A stretch of DNA of 64,000 nucleotides, taken from contig JAHNZQ020000004.1 in the NCBI GenBank assembly GCA_019155205.2, positions 750,658 to 814,657 of the forward strand, read 5' to 3'. Shown here in pieces: positions 50,931-62,598 of the stretch (within the stretch, counting starts at the first letter, position 1; every line of letters starts with the position of its first letter). The notes under the pieces were generated by a model. It saw nothing but the letters and a program-made list of their open reading frames with translations, ran no database searches and had not been told where the DNA came from. This DNA is from Gracilaria vermiculophylla (Eukaryota; Rhodophyta; Florideophyceae; Gracilariales; Gracilariaceae). The position numbers were made by a program, and so were the translations under genes.

Positions 50931-52532
50931 ATACATCATCGAGCATCGATGAATATTTGCCATGTACTTGTTGGAGATGGGAGATCCGAAGAAGATGCTC
51001 TTTTAATACCAAAATAAGATCCGAATCCCTCGTCAATAGCTACAAGATGGGTTTTGAGTTGCTCTTGCTGTTGACGGGATTCTTTTGAACGTTTCCCTCA
51101 TTGTGTCATGCGATCATGAAACGGCGAGATTTTGTAAGATCTTCGTAATGTTCGTGACTCATTTTCATCAGACCTTAGCCCAATGACATCAATATGAAAC
51201 ATATCCGTGAGTGCAAATATTCAGTGAGAATACGTTATATCTCATGCTGTGGTCGTACAGATGCTCGGGCTCTCGATTGGACACAGCTTTGGAATGGCCA
51301 TGAGCCTCTTCGAGATTCGCCGATGATCTTTGCTTACCAACAGAACAGAAATGAGAATAAATTGGGTACATCCATCTGGTTTCTCATGATATGCTCGTCG
51401 CACCTAAAGTACTAAAGGGCGAAGTGAAATGAATTTGTGGTGAGTGTGCAAAAACGAAGTGTCCTTTTGCATGGAGCCTAAGATGTTTAGAAATGACAAA
51501 GAGTTCAGCAAGAAAGAGGAGATGTGGAATACGGTGTATTAGGTCAGTGAGGTGCAGCGGCAAACTAGCAATGCAGACGTGCTCCCATCGAAAAGTAGAT
51601 GGTAGCGTACGCCCCTATTAGGCCATTTCTGGAAAAAGTCATCCATTGGAATGGTTGTCATATCTTCGTCAAACAGAGATCGAAATCGGTTTCCTGAATG
51701 TTCATGCTTTGCTGCACAAGTATTAGACATTAATTCCGCTATCGATCTCTGTTCTCCGCAAATTCAGCAAAGTATTGGTCCTACCCTGTATCACGGAGGT
51801 CTCTTCTCACAATCTTCGCATGAAGAAATTTCCATTGATAAGCCCTAACCGAATACATTTGACAGATCGATGCTTAACCGCAGAAATTCCGTTTCGAACC
51901 AAGTTTTTGGCGCAATAGCCATATCTGCTCATCAACCGACAATATACGCATTACTTTGAAAGCGTGCCCGGATTTGTCTTCCTTCTCAATAGTTGCGATG
52001 ATATTGTTGAATGCCGAACAGCGTGGAGGCACGTAAAATGTACTGTAGAATGAAACGCAGTTCGAGTGCTTATGTTCGAATATATACCAGGTATAAGAAA
52101 AAACCAGGGTCTCATAGGATGGGCAGCAACCAAGAACACTAAGATCGTTTCGCAAGATACTTGTGAAAAATATCCAATGTCATGGAAATTCTTCAGGCTA
52201 CTCTGCTATGCACCGTGGTACATTCAACGGAGATCAAAGACAACGACTTCAGATGCTGCAGAGATCACTCACGACGACGTTGAGCAATAACAGGAACCAG
52301 GGGAGAACAAAGGGATCCTTGATTTTCGAGGTTCAATGCCGGAACTAATGGTCTTTTGTTCAGAAGACTGTGAGAATCAAACTTTGATGAACCTCTCTAG
52401 AGCAACAAGGCTTCGTCGCAGGCTTCTCGAAGAAGGCATGTCAAATATAATGAAGGACCCAATCCTTGCGGATTTGGGAACATATGACACAGAGCAAAAC
52501 AAGAACCCAGCAGTCGCTGTATAATCTTGGCT
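50931..52532. other. Gene-free stretch
   Basis: 1.6 kb between CAP2 and the 3' end of the aminotransferase gene on the other strand. Short frames only, none with motifs. Confidence 0.5.
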
Positions 52533-53883
52533 CTATGTCATGAAGTTCAACTGTCGCTTTCCTTCGCTATTCGTTTCTCGCGGATCCTTTGATGCCAGTC
52601 GCGCACCAGATTTCGCTCGACGGGTTTTCTGATATTGTAGCAAGGCTCGAAGAGCTTCACCAAAATGAATGGAGACTTTCTTTTTTTGCTTTCCACTGAC
52701 TCTATCATATGAAACCCGCATATATCCGCACATTCCAAATGAAAAACCAGGAAGAACAAGAATACGATAATTGGTAGCGAGGAAATCCACGGCATCTCTA
52801 TCTTCAATTTCTGTCTTTGAGGGGATATACTTCATTTCATCGTAAGGAAGGAAGAAGTAAAACGCGCCATTAGGAACAGCAAAAGATTCATTTCTTATGG
52901 TGCTATAAACATTCTTTAAATGCTCGAGGAAACAGGATCTGACGAAACGTAGTTCATTGACATAATTGTCTTTCTTATAAAGGGGATTCTCTTTAAGCGT
53001 TTCGTATGCCGCGATCTGGCTGGTGACGGAGGCATGGGTTGGAATTGTGTCTTGCACCTTGTTCATTTCCGTATGTATTCGCTTGGGGTAGAGAATAGCA
53101 CCGACACGCCAACCAGCCATGCCATAAACCTTAGACATGGTATAGAGCTTGATAACATGATCATCTAATACCGGTGAAAGGAAGCAAGATTCGCTATTGA
53201 ACAAAAATTCGCGATACGCTTCATCAAGAATGAGCCATATTCCACGGTTCTTGCATAAAGTAGATATTTCTTTTAAGAGCGATTTTGGTAATACAACACC
53301 TGACGGATTATCTGGATTCACAGGAACAACGGCTTTGCTTTTTTCAGTTATTCGTGCCTCTATATCTCGTATTTGAGGCAGAAAGGTCTTTTGGTCCACG
53401 GGAACGGGGACGGGTACAACTCTCGACATGGTAAGCGCGTTAAAAATGGGATAGATAATAAGGAAGAATTAGCATCACTTGATCACTTTGGTCACAAATG
53501 GTTAGAATGATGTTCACAAATGCTTGATTTGCGCCAGCCGTAATCATAAAGTCATGTGACGGAAAGATGGAATCAAGGTCGCGAAGGTCATTACTATCTA
53601 ATTCTGGTTGACTACTGTATCCACGGTCCAGCACATTTCCCCAAAGTGTGCGCAGTCTGTGTATGCCGACAAGCTCTCCGTATCTACTGAACTCCATCCC
53701 TGTTTGAGAATATTGAAGCATCTGGCAAAGTTTATTTTGAACTCTTTGGGATATTCCAACGCGAGGAGCGCCTTGACAGAGATTAATGTCAACAGCTGAA
53801 GCATACTTTTGGGTCATTTCATCGATTATGGCCGCACCGGTCAGCAGTACACGACCGGATACAGATGGTACTCGTTTAGACAT
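52533..53883 (-). CDS. PLP aminotransferase, VAS1/ISS1-like, with one frameshift
   Basis: Two adjoining frames make one class I/II aminotransferase of about 447 residues. The first (ATG 53883 to 53440) has SRYGELVGIHRLR and ITAGANQAFVNIILT and ends at PYYLSHF. The second continues with NALTMSRVVPVPV, then NPDNPSG, LDEAYREF, the PLP-lysine motif LYTMSKVYGMAGWRVG, PGFSFGMCGYMRVSY and a basic tail. The break lies in a run of five A at 53442-53446 (plus strand). One base fewer would join the frames, so either a sequencing error or a recent mutation is involved. Everything else is intact, including the catalytic Lys. The sequence resembles plant VAS1/ISS1, which transaminates methionine and aromatic amino acids and so affects auxin and ethylene precursors; the substrate here is inferred only. 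No transit peptide is clear. Confidence 0.85.
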
Positions 53884-56104
53884 TCTTTCGAATTCGAATT
53901 GTTGAATTTCACTACCGGCAGTTGACCAGAGGCTTGGAATTGGCGATTCAGCGCTTGTTCTCGTCTCAGAAAATTGGAAGAGCCCTTCATCATGACTTCA
54001 CTTGAAGAACTAATGTACGGATCATGAGCTTGAGCAGGCAAAAGGTTTTTTTTCCACAAGGGAAACCAATAGCAATTTTTTAGTGGGTGTAATCTGAAAA
54101 TTCAAAATAGCCAGTTACTCTGCACAAATGGTCACGATTTGCTTGCTGATCGTGACATACGTTTAGTGTTTCGACTGTGGACGCCGAGCGGACCTCGTCG
54201 ATTACCGCGCAAACACTTTTTCGATCGCAGTTCCTTTGCAAGTACATACTTATCACTGTCGCTTTGAGCCGATCGCTCGGTGCTTTCGCTTCGAGCCGAC
54301 TGTTCGCAGCTTTCGCTTTGGCGAGCTTGTGCTTCAGGATGAACGGCAATTTTCTTGAAACGTGTAAATGAAGTTTCACCTTAAAAATGAATAATATGCT
54401 TTTATTAACTTTGATGGCCCACGCATTTCAGGTTGCAAAGTGAAACGCACCCACAGATATATACAAGCTTAAGGTCAGTTTTTTGCGGTTTGGAGATCTT
54501 TGTTCCCCCAAATTTGTGTTTTGCAACAAGCATCCTGTCATTTTGTACTCTTAAGAGGCGGAGGTCCCCGAAATTATCATTTGCGTGCTTTCGCCCAATT
54601 CCTTCGAAATAAGGTACTTAAATAAAAAGGTATTTAGGCAAGAGCTCCATTTGGGATGATCTTATGTTATGCGATATACGTTGAAGTTGAATGTTTATGC
54701 TTTTGATTTTTTTGGACAAAATACTGAGTTTTTGCGAGTAGACGGAGTCTTCGCAAAATACCTTTCTGGCTGCAAATTGACTTTATGTATGAAATGGAGC
54801 CCTCAGAAGCAAAACAAAAGACCATAACTGCCGATGAAAGAACTAATTTCGATATTATTGAACATGCCAGATATACGAGCATCCTTTACAGTCGCCTGAA
54901 AGGTATAACTTTTCGAAAACACTCATCGGCTTCATTCTGTGATAAATGACATGCACAAAAAGTTGAAGATACAACACCTTCTCTTAGGTTTGAGCAATAC
55001 ATTTTACGTCGCTGCACTCAGTCGCATCGTTTGTGAAGAAAAACAGTCTACGGCGCTGCGACTCTGTTTCTCATGCAAAATAGACCGTTGAACATGCAGT
55101 GCTTTATTGTTCACATGCACAAGCGTTCAAGACAGAGCTACTGACACACGTCCCTGCTGAAGCCAGACACAACGTCGTTATCGTGATGAGACAAAGCCCA
55201 CGAAAACTCACGGTTTTAATTTGGAGAGAAAGTTTTACGTAGAAACTTTGTTTCAGCTCAGAACAAGAGAGCTGAGGTGCACAGTAATGAACAAGAAAAA
55301 CAAATTACCTATTTCGCTGTGAGTAAGTAATTATCATCTGTCAGTTTCTCGCGTTGAAGTTGTGTGAACGCTGGAGTTTATTGGTTTGTGATATCATCAG
55401 AAAGTGGCCTGAAAGAGCTTTGGTCTTTCTGGCGAAAAAGCATTTCTTTGACGAAAAACGCTCTGCGTTGAGTAAAAATTTGACTTCCCCTACCCGAAAT
55501 AGAGAGAGACAGATACAGAGAAGTTGGAGTGCAACTTTTCGGAGGGAGCTGGTGTAGTGCGTATTACGTCTGATAGTGGCTGCTGGTTCCCGCCGCTGAG
55601 CCGCTGTGCTCAGGGCCGTGATAATTTGTTTCGCGATGGCAGTCTCGAGCACTGCATAATATTGTCTGCAAGTGTTCGCGGATCGGTGTGGTGTTATCCT
55701 CCGCAAGAGCGCGGGTTGCTCATTTGTTTAGCCGCGCCCGTTACTTTTAAGATGCAATTAAAGGGGGGACAGTCATCAGGGCCCTCAGACGGACCGTGGC
55801 GGAGAAGCGGGAAGGAACGGCTGCACTGACGGTGCAGACGAGTACAAGCATGCTCACGGTGTGTCACGCACAGATTTGGCGACGACTTTTTGCTGTCACG
55901 CGGTTCGCGGTGTGAACTTGGCACCCAGCAACTGTATTGCTGTAGGGCCAGCGGGCAGCATCGCGCGGCTGCTGCCATTTTACTTGCTGCTTTCCGCGCT
56001 CATCCACGAGGGGCTAGCGATTCTTTGAGGCCGTTCCTCGCAATTCTCAGTTGCGCTTTCTTTCTACTCTCAACCGCCAGAACAGCGCTTTAACACTTCC
56101 CACG
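53884..56104. other. Divergent intergenic region
   Basis: 2.2 kb between the aminotransferase and cyclophilin start sites. It is AT-rich on the left and more GC-rich from about 55.5 kb towards the cyclophilin promoter. No coding frame is supported. Confidence 0.5.
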
Positions 56105-57100
56105 ATGTCTAGACGCAGACCTGCAGATCTTCAAACGTCGTTATTGGATGACGATCTGGAGGCGGCTACGTCGGACTCTACGGATGGCAAACAACGCTCA
56201 GCCCCCGAACGCGTCGGCCGTTTCTTCCGTACTCGCCCAGTCACTTCGCTGGTGCTTGTTATTACACTGTGCGTGGCAGCCATGCTCACGTTCTCGGCCG
56301 GGCGTTCTGTTGCTCGCATAATTTCCCGTGTCTCTAAACAAGCGATGCATCCTCCGGAGCAAATAACAGCAATAGCCAATTTAACTGAGCACGACGAGGA
56401 GCAAGCTCCAGCCCCGGACGAAAAAGGAACACTTATTGACGGCTCCGATGCAAGAGATGCAATCCAGGTGGCCGTTGAAAAACGTCTTGATCAGAAGACC
56501 CATAATGAACGGAACGCCATCACAGAGTCGAAGTGTTACCGAAAATTTGAGCCAGGAAAGCTGGGCTCTGCGCGTACTCTTTGCATTACTGACGAGTTTT
56601 ATTTCGACATCTCCATTGGAAGCACACCCGTTGGGAGGATGGTTGTTGGCGTCTTCGGAGACGTTGTCCCGAAGAGCGCCGCAAATTTCCGTGCTTTAGC
56701 CACGTGCACCGGAGTATTTGCAGATGATTCTCTTTGCTACAGGCAAGACTCCTTCCACAGAGTCGTCACTAATTTCGTGGCTCAAGGTGGTTCGAAGGCC
56801 ACCGGTCGTTCTATATACGGTCCGACTTTTCAGGAGGAAAAATCTAAAGATCATCACAGTTTCCTGCAACATGGGGAACGCGGAGTGGTGTCCTGGGCTG
56901 AGTATCCTATCGGCAGCCAGTTTTTCATCCTCATTCGGGACCAGGCTACTTATCTCGATGGAAATCATGTTGTCTTCGGCATCGTGACTGATGGGCTTGA
57001 TGTCCTTGACAAAATTCATGATGCCCCCCGCACAAGAGAAGAACCGACTGAAAGAATCACCATTACTGATTGTGGAGACGTTCACAAGTCCATGTCATGA
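56105..57100 (+). CDS. Membrane-anchored cyclophilin-type peptidyl-prolyl isomerase
   Basis: 331 residues from ATG 56105; the open frame extends 18 codons to a TTG. Residues 1-44 are hydrophilic, followed by one membrane span (about 45-70, TSLVLVITLCVAAMLTFSAG) and a stem of about 90 residues. The cyclophilin domain (about 164-325) keeps catalytic Arg219 in SFHR, then FVAQGG and GSQFF, and the LDGNHVVFG strand. The residue matching CypA Trp121 is Tyr283 (ATYLDG), and the loop before GSQFF is short (SWAEYPIGSQFF instead of the usual SMANAGPxTNGSQFF). A type II membrane protein of the secretory pathway, folding proline-containing clients in the lumen, is inferred. The Trp change predicts weak cyclosporin binding. 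Single exon. Confidence 0.93.
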   Translation: MSRRRPADLQTSLLDDDLEAATSDSTDGKQRSAPERVGRFFRTRPVTSLVLVITLCVAAMLTFSAGRSVARIISRVSKQAMHPPEQITAIANLTEHDEEQAPAPDEKGTLIDGSDARDAIQVAVEKRLDQKTHNERNAITESKCYRKFEPGKLGSARTLCITDEFYFDISIGSTPVGRMVVGVFGDVVPKSAANFRALATCTGVFADDSLCYRQDSFHRVVTNFVAQGGSKATGRSIYGPTFQEEKSKDHHSFLQHGERGVVSWAEYPIGSQFFILIRDQATYLDGNHVVFGIVTDGLDVLDKIHDAPRTREEPTERITITDCGDVHKSMS

Positions 57101-58271
57101 AGCATTTGACATCAGACACGAACTCTTCGCAATTCGTCGCTCTTAGCGCTCGGTATTGTTTGATACAGGTGGGATGGATTCTTGGCGTTTCGCACAAGTC
57201 CTTGGTATTTTGAAAAGGACTGTTTCCAACCGTGATCAATATTTCTTTTTTGGGATACTAATTGCAACGAAATTGCCCGGGAGTTGTGGATCTGGTCTTG
57301 GCCACCCGTGCTTAACGCAGGAAGACATTGATATTGCTGGAAAACTCCCCCTGGAACTCTGGGCCAGATCCAGAATGCATGACTGATAGTCGAGGAACTG
57401 AAGCTAACACAATGAGTCCTTTGAAGTTCGTGAGTCCAACCCGTACTGCATTTCATAATAACTTGCGGCGCTGAGCACAGTCAAGTTGTAATGACTTGAC
57501 ATACCCTCAAAGAACATACGAAGTTCCACGCGGGTTTTATATGAGATAAAGTCTTACAGTTGTACGAAGCTTAGTAGACTTCTGTTCTTCGGATTGGCTT
57601 CACATATACCTCTTTAAATCGGAATTTGTGTTGTTTGAACCAAGAAAATTTGAAGAATCACACGACCAAAGAGCTTTAACGCTTCATTACGAGAGCATAG
57701 GCGAGGAATTCCCTCATGTGGTGTCATTCTATATATCCTAACAAGCGTTCCAAACGTACGACAGCCAGCCAATCGGTGGCCCCTTGGCTTCGGGATTGGA
57801 TAAATGAAAGAAATTCCATATCGTATTTGGGGTTCTATTTTCACCGACTACGTTGATACTCCACACACTGAGGAACCACAGGTCCATCCACCGTCATTTG
57901 GGAGCGTTTGATCAGCTTAACCACCGGTTAGACCTTGTTTCCACATACCCGGCAGTCCTCCGAAGATTACTGCAAGTTAGTCTTCTGAAGGGGCAAACGT
58001 TTCGTTTCTGACAAGACGGTAGTACATGGTCCACATTCAAGGAGGAGAAAAGACCTATGCTACAGGGTTCTACTTTGCTCGTGACTCGCGCTGGCTTTCC
58101 TCCCCGATATCTTTGATCTTTCCGGATGGAGAGCGTTCGCTCGGAGGTGCATAGATGCTGTTGGGTTCACTGCTTTTAAGCAAAGAAAGTTGGTGGACGC
58201 AAATCTAAAGCATGCAGGAATAAATATGAATTGTGTCTGACGCATTATTCCATCTTTTCCAAGGGTGCGTG
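57101..58271. other. Gene-free stretch before tRNA-Leu
   Basis: 1.17 kb. A 76-codon minus-strand frame (57614-57844) vaguely recalls a mitochondrial carrier repeat but was not accepted. No other signal. Confidence 0.45.
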
Positions 58272-58372
58272 GCCACTGTGGCCGAGTGGTTTCTACTTGT
58301 CCACAGTAAGGCGGCAGGCTTAAGACCTGCTTACCCGGAAGGGTAGCATGGGTTCGAACCCCATCGGTGGCA
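58272..58372 (+). tRNA. trnL-UAA: tRNA-Leu(UAA) with a D-loop insert (probable 15-nt intron)
   Basis: The acceptor arms gccactg (58272-58278) and cggtggc (58365-58371), with discriminator A at 58372, pair fully, allowing one G-U. D-stem gcc pairs with ggc (58310-58312). The anticodon stem gcagg/cctgc (58314-58318, 58326-58330) encloses ct-TAA-ga, so the anticodon is UAA (Leu). A long variable arm (accc/gggt) and T-arm atggg-ttcgaac-cccat complete a class II tRNA. There is no intron at the usual site after position 37. Instead about 15 extra bases, tctacttgtccacag (58292-58306), sit in the D-loop. Removing them gives a normal gtggtttaag loop. Four bases gtgg before the insert pair with ccac inside it, leaving bulges on both sides, like a splicing-endonuclease bulge-helix-bulge. 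CCA is not encoded. Confidence 0.9.
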
Positions 58373-58396
58373 GTACTTCCCTCACGGATTATATAA

Positions 58397-58407
58397 TTTT
58401 TATTTTT
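58397..58407 (+). terminator. RNA polymerase III terminator of tRNA-Leu
   Basis: Two T5 runs (58397-58401 and 58403-58407) separated by one A lie 25 bp after the tRNA end. This is the expected oligo-T stop for RNA polymerase III. Confidence 0.7.
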
Positions 58408-59962
58408 AAATTTGCTCGTTCAGACCATGTCGTTCGTGGCAAACTGTGATTTCAAGCACGTCTCCCAAATTCCTTCGATCAGCAATCCAGTAGAATTTCA
58501 CCATGCTGTTTCATCTTGCCCTGCAGAGGAAGGGTATACCCTTTCGATCTCACACTTTAACATTTTAATTTGTTCATTTTTTACCCTCAAGTAAGGTACT
58601 TGAAAAACACGAAAAAATAATACTGGGCTTTCGAGCTTGCCAGAGGAGGCCACATGTTTCAGAATGATCAGCTGTGAACGCCGCATCATGTAACACAGAG
58701 TCCAGGTATCAGATGAAATCGCTACATTGAATGTTTAAGGTAGTGAAATGAAAGCTATTCTGTTGTAGAACTCAAAAGCTGCGGACGAAATGATTTCTGT
58801 TAAATCTTTTATTCACTTAAATCGTATGCTGATTTCAGGCCCGTTCTCAGAACTACGGACCGTGATATGCGTGCAGATGCAATATAGGTACAGATTGTGA
58901 ACCCGATCTCCTTTCTTTCACGCAAGGCTGTGCATCGAAGCCTAAGGCAGCATCGCGCTGCTAGTTATGTACTATTCAATAGTCAAGAACTCCAAAGGTT
59001 TCTGTAGAGCATTCAGAATTTGGCGGCGAAGCGACCTTATGCTCGATGCCTCGTCTGTCGCCTAGGAGAGCGCATTACTTGGGCAGTTCTATTAAAAATG
59101 CGACTCGTCAAGGCTCTGCAATCACAAATATTGAAGCTAAAGGCTCTATACCTGGTCCCACAAGAATAAGATCAATGGAACGAATTACTCGTAAGGTGGA
59201 TGACCCTATTTTTTGTTCTATTTTGGTTTAACTCACTACATACTTTCCTTCATCATCTTTCTTACATATTTTCTTGGCTACAGTCCGAGATGTAGCGAAG
59301 GTTTTGTGAGACTGCTACGCGAGAGGTAGGTAATGGCGAAGGTCTCCACAGTTGAAATAGTCACTTTTCTCGTGTTATTAGACCTTGTTTTGCTTTCTAT
59401 GAGGGCTTGGGCTTCCCGTTCGCAAGCTAATGCAAAGATGTCATTGAAATGTGCAGGTCTCATCGGTGAGAAGTTTCTTTTGGGGTGAACGTTATACAAT
59501 TTAGCAGTATTTACGATGATGTCCCATAAACGTAAGAGATACAAGTAGATATAAATACAGGCGAAGAGCTTTGTTGGTTTTCTTTAATCGCATGGAAAGA
59601 TGTCTTGAGATTAAATGACGCATATGTCGGTGGATGAAGAGCAAGTATTTCTGACGATGCTTAAGCTTTGCGCAATGCGTGTGCAGTGCGTTGTACGAAG
59701 CCACATGCACTCCCAGGCACGCCATGATCTGTGGGGATATTGTATTATCTCTTTTATAGGCGTCAATGACTGTCTTACGATTTTCGAGAAACCAGAAACG
59801 CATAAAACCTTTCTGATATTCTCATTCATGAATTTAATTTTTCGGATGGTCCATTGATCTCGAGTTGGTTTAGTGTTTTCCACAATATGCGAAAAAGTTA
59901 TGCTCGAAAGGATGTAGCAGAAGAAGGGAAATTTGGGCTTGATATCTCCATCACTCCTTGCA
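58408..59962. other. Gene-free stretch
   Basis: 1.55 kb between tRNA-Leu and the 3' end of the PEMT gene. Only short frames on either strand, none with motifs. Confidence 0.5.
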
Positions 59963-60742
59963 TCAAGACGTCTTAGTATCCTTGAGCTTTCCTAATCTCT
60001 CCTGTTCTCTGCGCTCATCTCGTTCGGAATACAGTCTTTCCGTGAATGGTTCTTCCACAATACACCCACATCGATAGCAGAAAAACAACCAAACACTCAG
60101 GAAAATTCCAGCTGGGCTTCTCTCCATGATGGCTTCTCCCAGGTGCATGAGAAAAGATCCGTCATACATTGGATTGTTCGCGACATTAAAAGGGAATGCA
60201 GTGATTTTCTCATCCATGAGATAACCAAAGTAGTCACCTAAGTAAGTACCACAAATGCCCAATCGATAATACGCTCCGACAAACATACTAACACCAATTA
60301 CACCCACCAAACCCGCAAGTGCATGATAAAATGGTGTATCAAGTTCAGGTAAACGTGGTTGGCTCCGAATGGCCACAAGGAATAAAACGCTGCGAAGCAC
60401 GCTCAAAGTAGCAATGATTGCTCCCGATAAATAGACGCCGATGATGGGACGTACGCTCAAGCGCGACGGGATCTTCGTGAAATATTCCAGGGGCCCAATA
60501 ATATTCCACACTAGCGGTGGTAGCATGGTTGCCAATATAGCAAGGGCTAGGTTGTGGTCATAGCGATCAACATAAGGAAAACGAAATGGAAAGTTTGCAC
60601 TAGTGATGAAATTTGTCACCAAATACGCGGCGGAGTGCATCATCGGCGGCAGCGGGATTGTAGTACCTCCCATGAATAGAACTTTGTATCCACTCGTGAC
60701 AAAATCGACAAGTCGAAGCTTCACGGCATTCATGACGAACAT
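59963..60742 (-). CDS. PEMT: Phosphatidylethanolamine N-methyltransferase (PEMT/Opi3 type)
   Basis: 259 residues from ATG 60742; a TTG five codons earlier follows an in-frame TAG. This enzyme methylates phosphatidylethanolamine derivatives to phosphatidylcholine with S-adenosylmethionine in the endoplasmic reticulum. The C-terminal part carries the family signature: LGICGTYLGDYFGYL, ITAFPFNVANNPMYDGS, HLGEAIMERSPAGI and VEEPFTERLYSERDE, whose EE pair binds the methyl donor. Several hydrophobic spans precede and follow. The protein is about 60 residues longer than mammalian PEMT at the N-terminus (PPMMHSAAYLVTNFITSANF and an added segment). A basic/acidic tail ends in KLKDTKTS. Single exon. 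Confidence 0.93.
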   Translation of the reverse strand: MFVMNAVKLRLVDFVTSGYKVLFMGGTTIPLPPMMHSAAYLVTNFITSANFPFRFPYVDRYDHNLALAILATMLPPLVWNIIGPLEYFTKIPSRLSVRPIIGVYLSGAIIATLSVLRSVLFLVAIRSQPRLPELDTPFYHALAGLVGVIGVSMFVGAYYRLGICGTYLGDYFGYLMDEKITAFPFNVANNPMYDGSFLMHLGEAIMERSPAGIFLSVWLFFCYRCGCIVEEPFTERLYSERDERREQERLGKLKDTKTS

Positions 60743-62598
60743 GTTGGTTCCCACCAAACGCTATGACGTTCGATATCGTGGGGGGCTACTTTGTCTGCCT
60801 ACGAGTCCCCCAGGATGTGATTTAGATGCCTGAACTCTGTGTCGTTGCGTGCGAGTGGGCGTCTTTGAGATGCAAAAAGTGCCAACGGGGTTCGGGTACT
60901 CCGCGCAACCACACTTCCTTTCCGCTTCCTACAGAATGCAGGTAGGCTATTGGGCATCCACTAAGGGTACAGATGATGTGATTTAAAAAAACCGGAATAC
61001 GGGAGAATCTCGCCGCATGCATCAGGATACTGTAATAGGCGTCCCAATAATGCTTCACTCTGGTATTGAATGAAATCCACAGCATTCAAATACAGAGGTT
61101 GAAGTAGTTGCAGAATAATCATAGTTTACTTATGTGTACATGACCATAGATAGCATAAAGTAGATACCTTATGAGAAGGTAGGTATTGATTGCCATTGGG
61201 AAGTATAGAAGCTGCATGGTCTCTTTCACAAAAAGTATTTTCAGTGTTCCCCAGTTCTCTCGGGCATCGACAGTTTTCATTGCACATAACGATCGCCAGA
61301 AGTGTAATGTTACTGGAGCCGAAGCGCCGATGAGCTTGACGTCAGACTTATTTCAACATTCTTTGTTCGCGAAGATTTTTTGCAATGGTCAAGTCACATG
61401 TTTGAAGCAAGATGCAAGTACTGCCAGTAAGAAATGTGTAGGCATTCCATTGTATCCTACAGGGATACCAAATCAACCAACAGTGCTTATTAGCGAAACG
61501 AAAGTCGGAGTTAGCTTAGAACCTTTTCATTGATTCGAAATACATGCGCAGTTATATGCTTTTGGTTCGTCAACAGCAAACGCAAAATAGGCTCCATTCT
61601 TTCTCGTTCAATATGACTGTGCGCTCAAAGTATGGCGAACTTGTTCCTTTGGAAAGACAAAAGACTAGTGCCTACAGCGTTTCTAGCTTTGTACGTAAAC
61701 GTAGATTGATGAAGAAGACAAACAAGCACGAACAGAGCCATACAAAGCCGCCCTTTGGGCATAGGGAGAAAAACACCAATTCGCCCATCACTTCGGCGAA
61801 CTTGGAAACTTTTGCACTGCATAGCCTAAGAAACATCGCTCAATATGGTACAAAACCCCTTAATATGGTACGCAATGCAATAGAAATTTCTGCGGTGAAC
61901 ACGATAATGTAGCAACACGAGAGTACTGATTGTCATAGTTATTGCATGATGCGATTTGTTTGGAAGGAGAAGGCATACCAAGCACCAACTTTCAAATTTG
62001 ATACAGAAGAGAAGTGTGATGAAGATAGGTGCGTTCCTTTTTCAAATTACGGGAAAGCCCAAGAGAGCATGCACAACAAAACTATCATAATATTGTCGCA
62101 GAATTCAAAGCATGATGGGGTCACTTCTGGTGAACAATGCAGCAAAGGACTTCCGAAAAAAGAACCATGCAAAAGACATTCACAGGGGAACGCATGTTCA
62201 TCACCAGGGGCTCCTCGCTCTAGAGTGTCCCGAGATAGTATTTTTGGCGGATACTTGTGATCCACAGATGCCGTAATACAGGTACCTTATGACGGTAATT
62301 AGGCATTTAAATGGGGTGTCAAGAATGCCATGTAAAACGACGATGAATGTGTAAGTTACATCGAATTTCTCCAACATAAAGCATGAAATATGAGATTTAT
62401 AAGGATTTTCTTCATTGCAAAGCCATTTTACACCAGTAATAATGTTGTACGCAGTATTATCGTCATCAGAGTCATCCAACTCCACTGTATCGCTTACAAC
62501 ACGGAATCACCATTTTGTGACGATTGCTATTACGCAATCAAACTATTTTTCTTCTTGACTTCATGTGAAGGAGACCGGCTCTACAGAAGTGATCATCT
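60743..62598. other. Gene-free stretch
   Basis: 1.86 kb upstream of PEMT. ATG or near-ATG frames of 104-122 codons on the plus strand (61544-61912, 61946-62260) have no motif and atypical composition. A direct repeat aatatggtac occurs near 61840 and 61862. Confidence 0.45.

Noticed and set aside
57614..57844. Minus-strand frame with FGTLVRIYRMTPHEGIPRL, like a mitochondrial carrier repeat
   Set aside because: Only one short segment agrees, the Px(D/E)xx(K/R) signature is missing, and nothing continues on either side. A decayed fragment is possible but not supported.
61544..62260. Two successive plus-strand frames of 122 and 104 codons
   Set aside because: Low-complexity Lys/Ser/Asn composition, no motif, and no similarity in layout to a known protein.
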